Assembly (NCBI GenBank): GCA_032622095.1
Contig: CP136063.1
Location: 74,627,980-74,691,979 of the forward strand
Length of the DNA stretch: 64,000 bases
Origin: Siphonodentalium dalli
Lineage: Eukaryota > Mollusca > Scaphopoda > Gadilida > Siphonodentaliidae
Direction of reading: 5' to 3'
Positions 55,161-64,000 of the stretch are shown one piece after another; position 1 is the first letter of the stretch; each line of letters begins with the position of its first letter. A program made the translations under genes and the position numbers. The notes under the pieces are model-generated. The model searched no databases and was not told the origin of the DNA. It was given only the letters and a program-made list of their open reading frames with translations.

Positions 55161-55459
55161 CTCCACACTAACGTTATGATAATTATGAAATATTCACACA
55201 CCATGCGCCGCGTATAATATGAGTCCACAAAGGGTGCAAAGGTTCCAATTGGTTGAAATGTTCATCGGTAAACATGCAACTCCTATTACATTGATACAAC
55301 AATAACCACACACCCATTGCCAAAAAATGGCGAGGAACGCCTTTGCAATTGACGCATTATTATGTTGAGGCGGCACGCATACACCTAAACTATTAGTGTC
55401 TCGGTTCTCTTATATTGAAATAGAGGTAACTCTAAACTCAAACCAACCGAAACAGTAAC

Positions 55460-55488
55460 ATAACCCTAACCCTAACCCTAACCCTAAG
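55460..55488. repeat. interstitial telomeric repeat (CCCTAA)n
   Basis: TAACCCTAACCCTAACCCTA followed by ACCCTAA: four uninterrupted units of the metazoan telomere motif. Confidence 0.9.
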
Positions 55489-55813
55489 GTTGTCGAAAAC
55501 TGTATATTTACATGCACGAAATAAATGGGGAATACCAGGTATTCACACTGAGCGGTTACGTGCAAATTGCTGCAAGGGATCATCACCTAACACACAACGG
55601 CCGCTGTGATCACCAAACAATGAATACACACCATTGTATTTGAAACGTAATATAATACAAATGTAGCACATTACTCTTAGTATATTGTTGTTGATAGTTT
55701 CCTCATTGTTAAGTCAATATTTCCCTAATTTGATCATCAGTCAAAGTTATGTATATCCCGAAGTCGAAAAACAGAAGTCGGGAATAATGAAGAATGGTCT
55801 GAAATACAAGTAA

Positions 55814-55890
55814 GCAGATAACGAGTACGTTTTAAACACATTTAGTCCACCTCCTACGACGGGGTCAGATATGCTTGATAATATGCACCC
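55814..55890 (+). repeat. 77-bp direct repeat, left of LINE end
   Basis: Matches 57358-57434 with about two mismatches, immediately before the 5' truncation point of the LINE. Confidence 0.85.
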
Positions 55891-57326
55891 GAATAGGAAA
55901 TCTTGGGCGTGAATCCTCGACAAAATTCTTAGGTATCCACATTGATGAGAACTTGACATTCAAAAAGCACATATCCGTAATCTGCTCCAAAATATCACAT
56001 GCAATCTACTGCATCAATAAGGTGAAAAACTTTTTCCCAAGTAAAGCATTGAAAACATTGTACTATGCTCTGATTCAAAGCCACTTAGTTTATGGTATCC
56101 AAATATGGGGTCATGTTCCGGAAGTCAAGAAAATATTCCTATTACAAAAACGAGCATTGCGTATAATATGCAATAAGAAGAACAGGAGTCACACAGATCC
56201 ACTCTTTAAAAGAGAGAATATCTTAAAAATATATGACTTACACACCGTCAATTCCTCAATTTTCATGCATGACTGGTGTTATAACCGTCTGCCTGCGTCT
56301 TTGGGAATGATGTACAACAAACGAGCAAAATCAACCCCAAGACACCCGAATCCCGTACTGTTGGAACTTCCTAGAACTGACTGGTCAGGAAACCTACCCC
56401 ACCACGCCTTCCCCACAACATGGAACAATATGGAAAAAGTCTATACTTCTTGCCAAAGCAGGCACACATTGAAAAAGCGCTTACAGATAGCCATGCTGAG
56501 AAATTACCCAGAAAATGTACGCTGTAAAAACAAAGGATGTCCCGATTGTGCTCTATAATACAACGAACATTAATAGTCATACGCGATACATAATCCTAAC
56601 TCTACTCGAATAATGTTCTTCACAACGTACCCGCAAGTGGACACACATCGCATTCTCGTTCCTATAGCATGCCCATACACTACCATACATGATACATCAT
56701 AGATGCCACCGTATATTATTATGATTACTCTAACGTGGCTCTGACCCTATACCGCTAGACATACATAGAACATTACATATATGTAATATTGTTAATCTGA
56801 ATTATCCCAGAACCTCACTCAACAAAGAGACTTCCCGGCGATCTTATATAGATCCTCATTGTGTTTACCGAACAAAAAATGGTGGTATCTCTCGCCCGAA
56901 TCCGTTGTAGCAACACAAAACTAACTGTTTTGTTCCTAACAAACCCATGGAACTGGAACTGGAACGGAAACTGTCATATGTTTAGAAAACCTGAACAGTT
57001 CAAAACATTCATATGGAGAGATAATACATTTTCGATCTTATAACTCGTCTGGATTGACTCACAACCACACCAATACTTGTTTTTGTTATGCCCTAAGTAC
57101 TGGATTCTACAAAGTTTTATATATGATTATAGTATGTACGTGTGCGTGGATATGGATACAAGCATCTATTCTATTATTTATACTGATACCTGTTTTAGGG
57201 GGTAGCAGGAAGACAGCCCGATAGGGCTAGGCTACCCGCGACGATATACTGCTTTACCTTATTATGTATTTCTACCATTGTATAAATCATGTATATTGTA
57301 AATAAATTATCCTATCCTATCCTATC
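55891..57326 (+). mobile_element. 5'-truncated non-LTR retrotransposon with (CCTAT)n tail
   Basis: The frame 55893-56558 encodes the C-terminal region after the reverse transcriptase: STKFLGIHIDENLTFKKHI, ALIQSHLVYGIQIWG, LQKRALRIIC and FPTTWNN, with a short Cys-rich end (CKNKGCPDCAL). A ~750-bp 3' UTR then contains 'GGCTAGGCTACCCGCGACG' and ends in (CCTAT)3-4 at 57309-57326. It is truncated exactly at the end of the left 77-bp direct repeat. Confidence 0.8.
55893..56558 (+). pseudogene. LINE ORF2 C-terminal fragment, intact frame
   Basis: About 222 codons open to TAA. It lacks the YADD catalytic core, so it cannot act alone. Few disabling changes suggest a relatively young insertion. Confidence 0.75.
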
Positions 57327-57357
57327 CCTAAGAGGGCGTAATGAAAAGCAAAAATAC

Positions 57358-57434
57358 GCAGATAACGAGTACGTTTTAAACACCTTTAGTCCACCTCCTA
57401 CGACGGGGTCAGATATGCTTGACAATATGCACCC
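57358..57434 (+). repeat. 77-bp direct repeat, right of LINE end
   Basis: Copy of 55814-55890. In addition, CCCTAAGAGG-CGTAATGA occurs at both 57326 and 57432, so the target may itself be a ~106-bp tandem duplication. Confidence 0.85.
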
Positions 57435-57868
57435 TAAGAGGACGTAATGAAATCTAGGCATATTTCCTACATATACGCGCGACACGCGCAATTGCGTACA
57501 GAAGACCCGAGCTTTGTGCCATAATATCAAAGGCGCAAGCATAAAGCGACTATTGATATTCGATCACACACTGCGGTTGGCAGATCGGCTACCTCAACAA
57601 AACAAGCTTTGTGCAAACATACACATTCCTGGTCGGTAACTCAATGAAGAACAACGTTTCTGTGATCAAACAAAGATAGTGGGGATTAAGGACCATATAT
57701 ACATGTAACTATCTATCATTTAGTTCTATCAGATTGAAGCACAGGGATTGTGTATTGAAATCACTGCATGCTCACGAGTTAACGACAATTTTCGATTTAT
57801 GATGGGAGATAATTCTAAAACGTGAAGGACCACGGGTGAACGCTAAGTTGGCGAGTACAACATTCGGC

Positions 57869-58108
57869 ATGGACGCACCAAAATGCGATGGCGATCCGCC
57901 CCAGCCTTCAAGCGGAAACGACCGAACTACAGACATCGACGACGATCCGCCCCAGCCTTCAGGCGGAAACGACCCAACTACAGAAATCGATGACGATCCA
58001 CCCCAGCCTTCAGGCGGAAACGACCGAACTACAGAAATCGACGACGATCCGCCCCAGCCTTCAGGCGGAAACGACCCAACTACAGAAATCGACGACGATG
58101 ACTACGAC
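57869..58108 (+). CDS. candidate first coding exon with 17-residue acidic/Pro repeats
   Basis: ATG at 57869, 80 codons, then GAC|GTAAGT (58109). It begins MDAPKCDGDPPQPSS, then four near-identical 51-bp units encoding DDPPQPSGGNDPTTEID (57950-58100 clearest), then DDDDYD. The units differ by only a few bases, many of them synonymous. Hydrophilic and presumably disordered. No downstream partner exon was recognised in the window. If the donor is not used, the frame runs on 28 more codons into a MITE end and stops at 58192. Unknown function. Confidence 0.45.
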
Positions 58109-58163
58109 GTAAGTACACGATTATCATATAATATGAAAAAAGGTGCTATTTCGTCTGATTTCG

Positions 58164-58543
58164 TCTCTGATATCAAGGAGGAGGTCAAGTGACCACAGCA
58201 AAAGTTACAGAGTTGCAAATATTTCTGGGTGTGACTTGATTGAAAACAACACACATTTATCTGGCGGGTCGTTTTAGATTTTGTTCCATTAGAATGTTGA
58301 TTTTTGATTTTGTTGTTTTTTTACTGGTTTTTAAAAAAACAGGTAAAGTGTTGTATTTCCGAAAAAACTTATAACAAATTGACTATTTACCAAGCCCAGC
58401 CGCTAGTTAAATGTTATGTCTGTTTGATGATATGGCTGGTTTTGTTCCCAGACAATTGCTTCATTTATAACTTTTGCTGGGGAGATTTGCATGGAAACAC
58501 CCATTCAAAATTGGTCACTTGACCTCCTCCTTAAATCAGAGGC
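58164..58543 (+). mobile_element. MITE with ~30-bp terminal inverted repeats
   Basis: Left CTCTGATATCAAGGAGGAGG + TCAAGTGACCA; the inverse of the right end reads CCTCTGATTTAAGGAGGAGG + TCAAGTGACCA. The 72-codon frame inside has no similarity. It begins 56 bases after the donor of the candidate exon. Confidence 0.7.
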
Positions 58544-58549
58544 CCACGT

Positions 58550-59040
58550 TATCTGGCGTATGTTATCATAATGTTCACATGGTCGTGTTTTTAAAAAGAG
58601 TAAAATATAAATTAATCAATATATCAGTTTAAAACGAGCGCGCCACTTTAAAACATATTCTTAAAATTCCAACGCTCATCGATCGGTTAAAGCTACATTT
58701 TCCAACTATATTTGTATTCTAGGCTAAACAATTCTAGGCTAAACTGTTCCAAAATGTCGAAAACAGACGCTGAACACAAAAATCACAGAAAGCACCGGCT
58801 ATGTGTGTGCTCGTTAGCACTGGAGAAATTATATCGCCCATTTCAATGTAAATAATTATCGATAAAAACCCACCCACAAAAATGCCCCATGTCGACAGAC
58901 CTAATGTTAATCTCCCCAAATCAATCGCATATTTGAATCCAAGTCTAGAGTCATGACATGATCTAGCATAGCGATATCCTTTTGCAGCAAATTAGCGATA
59001 TAATCTGGGGAGGGGTTCCAAACAAAAAATAAACTAACAG
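58550..59040. other. nothing recognised
   Basis: No exon-like frame or repeat structure seen. Confidence 0.3.
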
Positions 59041-59049
59041 AGGTTCTTC

Positions 59050-59135
59050 GGCAAATGTATTCTATTATGTATGGGAGTCGACCACAGATCTCCTCACATA
59101 TATAAGAGAATGCATTGGCCTAACAATTTTTTATA
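59050..59135. repeat. single hairpin of family J type
   Basis: 'GGCAAATGTATTCTATTATGTATGGGAGTCGACC' mirrored to 'ATATATAAGAGAATGCATTGGCC', followed by TTTTTTATAATTTTTTCTTACATTC, as in 27963-28010. Confidence 0.65.
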
Positions 59136-59332
59136 ATTTTTTCTTACATTCTTTAACAAGGTCACAATCGATTTACACACATCTTTCTGATATTGAATTT
59201 TTAAAGATTCACAACCCGATTGACGTCAAATATATAATAATCTATTTATAGCGAATCTAACCGGGGAAAACAAAATGAATAGTTGCAACCACCATCATTC
59301 GCATCACAAAGGCATCGCGAACATCTCCAAAA

Positions 59333-60896
59333 TAAGTCAATACACCAAGGATTAGATATCAAAATCAGTCAATACACCAAGGATTAGATATCAAAATCAG
59401 TCAATACACCAAGGATTAGATATCAAAATCAGTCAATACACCAAGGATTATATATCAAAATCAGTCAATACACCAAGGATTATATATCAAAATCAGTCAA
59501 TACACCAAGGATTATATATCAAAATCAGTCAATACACCAAGGATTAGATATCAATATCAGTCAATACACCAAGGAGTATATATCAAAATCAGTCAAAACA
59601 CCAAGGATTATATATCAAAATCAGTCAATACACCAAGGATTATATATCAAAATCAGTCAATACACCAAGGATTATATATCAAAATCAGTCAATACACCAA
59701 GGATTATATATCAAAATCAGTCAATACACCAAGGATTATATATAAAAATCAGTCAATACACCAAGGATTATATATCAAAATCAGTCAATACACCAAGGAT
59801 TATATATCAAAATCAGTCAATACACCAAGGATTATATATCAAAATCAGTCAATACACACAGGATTATATATCAAAATCAGTCAATACACCAAAGATTATA
59901 TATCAATATCAGTAAAAACACCAAAGATTATATATCAAAATCAGTCAATACACCAAAGATTATATATCAAAAGCAGTCAATACACCAAAGATTATATATC
60001 AAAAGCAGTCAATACACGAAGGATTATATATCAAAATCAGTCAATACACGAAGGATACTATATCAAAATCAGTCAATACACGAAGGATTATATATCAAAA
60101 TCAGTCAATACACGAAGGATTATATATCAAAATCAGTCAATACACCAAGGATTATATATCAAAATCAGTCAATACACCAAGGATTATATATCAAAATCAG
60201 TCAATACACCAAGGATTATATATCAAAATCAGTCAATACACCAAGGATTATATATCAAAATCAGTCAATACACCAAGGATTATATATCAAAATCAGTCAA
60301 TACACCAAGGATTATATATCAAAATCAGTCAATACACCAACGATTATATATCAAAATCAGTCAATACACCAAGGATTATATATCAAAATCAGTCAATACA
60401 CCAACGATTATATATCAATATCAGTAAAAACACCAAAGATTATATATCAAAATCAGTCAATACACCAAAGATTATATATCAAAAGCAGTCAATACACCAA
60501 AGATTATATATCAAAAGCAGTCAATACACGAAGGATTATATATCAAAATCAGTCAATACACGAAGGATACTATATCAAAATCAGTCAATACACGAAGGAT
60601 TATATATCAAAATCAGTCAATACACGAAGGATTATATATCAAAATCAGTCAATACACCAAGGATTATATATCAAAATCAGTCAATACACCAAAGATTATA
60701 TATCAAAATCAGTCAACACACCAAGGATTATATATCAAAATCAGTCAATACACGAAGGATTATATATCAAAATCAGTCAATACACCAAGGATTATATATC
60801 AAAATCAGTCAATACACCAATGATTATATATAAAAATCAGTCAATACACCAAGGATTATATATCAAAATCAGTCAAAACACGAATGATTATATATC
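59333..60896. repeat. 32-bp satellite array, ~49 units
   Basis: The unit is ATATCAAAATCAGTCAATAC + ACCAAGGATTAT. Variants (ACACGAAGG, AAAGCAGTC, CAATATCAGTAAAAAC, GGATACTAT) are not random. A run of variant units at 59904-60120 is repeated in the same order at 60416-60640, exactly 512 bases (16 units) later, so blocks were duplicated together. There are no spacers, so it is not CRISPR. Confidence 0.95.
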
Positions 60897-60899
60897 AAA

Positions 60900-61480
60900 C
60901 AGCGTATAATCGGGGTTCACGATTAGATAGCGATTTGTATTCAATCTGGGTAACACATCCCACGCGATGTTCGGATTGTATTTCAAAATAAGTGACCTGA
61001 TATAATCGAAGGGGGATAACCGGTGCCAACTTTCGCACTACTAAACATATATCCTTTTTCAATGATTATAATGACTTAATAACTGAGATATTCAGAAATT
61101 AAAAAGCATTTCTGTTTAATTAATTGCACCTCACATGTACAGGAGAAAGGTTTTTGATGAGGGTTTTTTAACGGATTTTTTTTTAAAGAGCGTTTTTTAT
61201 TAATAACCTGAACAGTTTTTTAAAAGAGAAATTGAGAATCGTTCGCTGTTTAATCGTGTGCGTATTAGATGACAATATATCATCCATGAGTAATACGTCG
61301 AAAACAAACACAAATGTTCAAAAACGAGAATGCTCTTTATAATCTGCCGCTTTTTGGTGACAGAAGTGTGAACACTCCTTATTATATAATGAGGCGACCA
61401 TTGATTTTTTGCTAAACTGTAACAATTCAAAACGTACTAAAACTTTGAAATCGAGATCAGGCCATCGAAACCTCATATTT
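60900..61480. other. repeat fragments with AAAGAGCGTT words
   Basis: 61170-61450 resembles 17940-18180: 'TTTAAAGAGCGTTTT', 'GCTCTTTATAATCTGCCGCTTTTTGGTGAC', 'AACAATTCAAAACGTACTAAAACTT'. Confidence 0.45.
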
Positions 61481-61482
61481 AT

Positions 61483-61901
61483 GGCCTTCTAAACAGTGAG
61501 TGATAAATAATTAAAAGATAATTTGTTATTAATATTTACCTATAAGCAGCCATATTCTTCTCCCTGCTACTGGCAACTTGTCATTTTACAGTGTATAAGT
61601 GCTATGTTCATTTCAACTGTTCACACGAAATAGCTAACTGACCACTGGAAGTGAGCGCTGGGCATGCATGCCAACTGTCAATTTTTTTAATTCTTTGTTG
61701 ATACAACTGGCCAGTACATTGTGTCCACCACTACTTCATGTCAACCATGGGAAGTGTTGAAATGGACACAGGACTTGTACACTGTAAAATGACCAGTTGC
61801 CAGTGGCAGAGCTGCTTGATTCACACCTGTAACTACTTATAGGTAAATATTAATTAGAGTTGTATTTTAATTATTTATCACTCACTGTTTAGAAGGCCTG
61901 T
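61483..61901. mobile_element. MITE with ~190-bp terminal inverted repeats
   Basis: 'GGCCTTCTAAACAGTGAGTGATAAATAATTAAAA' pairs with 'TTTTAATTATTTATCACTCACTGTTTAGAAGGCC'. Pairing continues inward through 'TTAATATTTACCTATAAG', 'CACTGTAAAATGA' and 'TGAAAT', so almost the whole element is a foldback. No frame. Confidence 0.85.
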
Positions 61902-62460
61902 TTATTGGCTCATGTCTCCGATATAAATATTTCAGGGTTAGATCAAATCGGACTGTAATATTTTATTTGTGAAATGTACAACCAATCAGTTTTAAAATAT
62001 GTACAACAAGTAAGCGTTTTTTTTATACATTGTAGACACACACAATTATCCCCAATTACGCCCAATTCACACCCTAAAGCCATATGCGCGCAGTTTTCTC
62101 TGGTGTAATTTTCGTAATATCCTCACTAAATTCCACTTCAACAAATAATGCGGAGAGGTGATAGCATTAGCATGTGCTTCAAACATATACATTTGTTATT
62201 GATGAAAAATAACTGAAATATCACAATTTGTAAAACAGTTATATACATCTATAAATGTAGATCATACTGTATATTGATCACTGCATGTAATCAGGTAATG
62301 TTAGTTCTAATATGATTTGGTGCAAGTCCTGATTGTATTCACCCCACTCGACGAATTCACCATAATTAAAGCAGAATGCCATTTGTTAGTATAATTCCCA
62401 ACTGAATAATGTTCACACTACACAATCGGTGACCACGTCATACTAGTCCAAACATGCACC
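61902..62460. other. nothing recognised
   Basis: No exon-like frame or repeat structure seen. Confidence 0.3.
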
Positions 62461-63126
62461 CGATGTATTGATTGATTCCCGGGTAGCTAACCGACTACTG
62501 ACTCAACACACAACATTCTCCGTTCGATATTTTCGTCACGGGCCAGCAAAAGCTATTTACAATCAAAGAGACACTCGAACTGAGCCGGATTATTATAAAC
62601 AAACCTACTTTTACCCGGATGATAGGCCATACAAGATGGACACTCCCATGTACGCTTGAATGGTTATATTCGTTGTAATATTCTGACATTTCGTAACAAG
62701 ATGGTAAGTATATATATCAGTATACTTTGGATACTTTGCATCCATTAACGACGAGAGAGAAATTGGGTCGACATTCATTTGTGATCTATATACGTGTAGT
62801 GACAGTTTCTGTTTACTGCGTATATGGATTACAGTGGCTCCTGCGGTCAAGCTACTGTACGTCAATTATGGTCGTGTATTCTGGTGTTGTAGTCGTCCCT
62901 GTTAGACATATACATACAAATTGATAACTTAGTTGCACATATAACATGCTACGAATCTCTACTCTATATATGTACGCCCGTATATATATATACCACATAC
63001 TCCACCACTTCAAAATCAAGGAACCTGTTGATGTTGTAACAGGGAAGTTTACAACATTGAAAAAGCTGTGTTGGTAATATATTTCTTAATACCTTTCTTG
63101 AATAATGCATTTCACTATAGGAGAAG

Positions 63127-63371
63127 GTTCCAACTCGAAATTTCATGATTTAAGCGACTTTGTGAGAAAATTTTATCTGCGCCACTTACAACCATGGAAT
63201 TTCCCTCGGGTAAACAATTCAATATTTATTGCGATATCGGCTCACAAACGTCACAAGCAGCATGCAATCTCGAGCTGGGACATGTACATGATTGAAGAAC
63301 AAGTATTAGCACAGAAATACATTCCACATGTTTTGAACTGGTGGCGTATAATCTCTACGGGCACTGAGTAG
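63127..63371 (+). CDS. candidate terminal exon, unrecognised protein
   Basis: After GCATTTCACTATAG an open frame of about 81 codons reaches TAG at about 63371. It includes HDLSDFVRKFYLRHLQPWNFP, NNSIFIAISAHKRHKQH and DMYMIEEQVLAQKYIPHVLNWW. Composition is protein-like (Trp, Cys-free, amphipathic), but no family is recognised. The acceptor is phase 1, which does not match the phase-0 donor at 58109, so that exon cannot join it directly. A near-copy of its last ~35 bases lies just downstream (63372-63405). Confidence 0.3.
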
Positions 63372-64000
63372 AGGTTTTGAACTGGTGGCGTATAATATCT
63401 ACGGGCATCAGGGGGGGGGGGGTGAAGCATTGCTTTTGAGTAGAGATGCATGGCATGATCTAATTTGCTCAATGACATAATACAGAATACGTGCAAATAT
63501 AGAGTCCAATTGTTTTATTACACAGTGATTGCCAGTAACTACTGACCCCCTTCCTGCAGCCACTTGGATAAATATATGTATACATACTTTCGACAAAGTG
63601 TTTATACATGTATATATCCGCAAACTAAATAACACAAATGATCCAATGATATACTTTTCATGCATTTCGCCCATTCTAGAATATCGGTTAAAGACGGTTC
63701 ATGTATATGCAGACTAGAAGACAGGACGCGGATTTTAATACATGTAGCATAACTACGAAAGGGCGAAGTCTAACGAATGCAGGTTGTCACTCGTCATATC
63801 GTGCCCATTCACCGTATTTAGTTGAGATAATGTGATCTACATGTGGCATGCTATGACCACACATGTTAAGGTTTAACCAAAACCAGTGCAAAATGGGCTT
63901 CAGGGACATCGCATGTTTACCAAATTTTAATATTCGAAGTCGCCTTCACAACATTGACAGAAAATAACTCGAAATATATCATATATAGTAAATAACACCA
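63372..64000. other. nothing recognised apart from a poly-G tract
   Basis: CAGGGGGGGGGGGG at 63409-63422 could be an isolated hAT-like (family L) end. No partner end was found. Confidence 0.3.

Noticed and set aside
59333-60896. CRISPR-like array of 32-bp repeats
   Set aside because: Units are directly adjacent with no spacers, and the context is a eukaryotic genome. It is a satellite.
58109-63371. joining exon 57869-58108 directly to 63127-63371
   Set aside because: The donor is phase 0 and the acceptor phase 1, so the frame is lost.

Overview
This is AT-rich animal (metazoan) genomic DNA, not bacterial or viral. The real coding pieces are short exons bounded by GT-AG introns, and most of the 64 kb is made of decayed transposable elements. 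ACATGTA-type words are frequent, LINE and SINE relics are common, and there is a P2X7-cytoplasmic-domain-like gene. I infer a marine invertebrate, probably a mollusc or another lophotrochozoan, but the sequence alone does not prove this.

Two genes can be read with matching splice phases. (1) A complete two-exon gene on the minus strand (25924 down to 23706) encodes a 204-residue protein like the cysteine-rich cytoplasmic 'ballast' domain of P2X7 receptors. (2) A plus-strand gene has four exons at 27244-27658, 31832-31978, 35745-36014 and 40572-40600. It encodes a very Glu-rich region followed by a calmodulin-length domain of four degenerate EF-hands; its 5' end is not identified. Weaker candidates are a first coding exon with 17-residue repeats (57869-58108), a terminal exon on the minus strand (16054-16435) and a terminal exon near the right edge (63127-63371).

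The most striking structure is at 21087-26159. A 5,073-bp unit is bounded by perfect 14-bp terminal inverted repeats, each flanked by TTAA, and the intact P2X7-like gene lies entirely inside it. Several short element families in the window are also flanked by TTAA, and most begin TTAA-AG (families P, C, A, B and the element at 1062-1474), which suggests one TTAA-specific transposition machinery.

Layout: 0-5 kb, a long-TIR element and a ~170-bp tandem repeat; 5-20 kb, dense TTAA families (A, B, C, P), a hairpin family, a Tc1-type MITE split by a hAT-like element, and a LINE 3' end; 20-26 kb, the P2X7 unit; 27-41 kb, the calmodulin-like gene, whose introns hold MITEs, paired hairpins, a 48-bp tandem repeat and a LINE end; 41-48 kb, more MITEs; 48.3-51.1 kb, a broken APE-type LINE; 51-58 kb, MITEs, a SINE with a nested MITE, an interstitial telomere repeat and a second LINE end; 59.3-60.9 kb, a 32-bp satellite; 61-64 kb, a long-TIR MITE and weak coding candidates.
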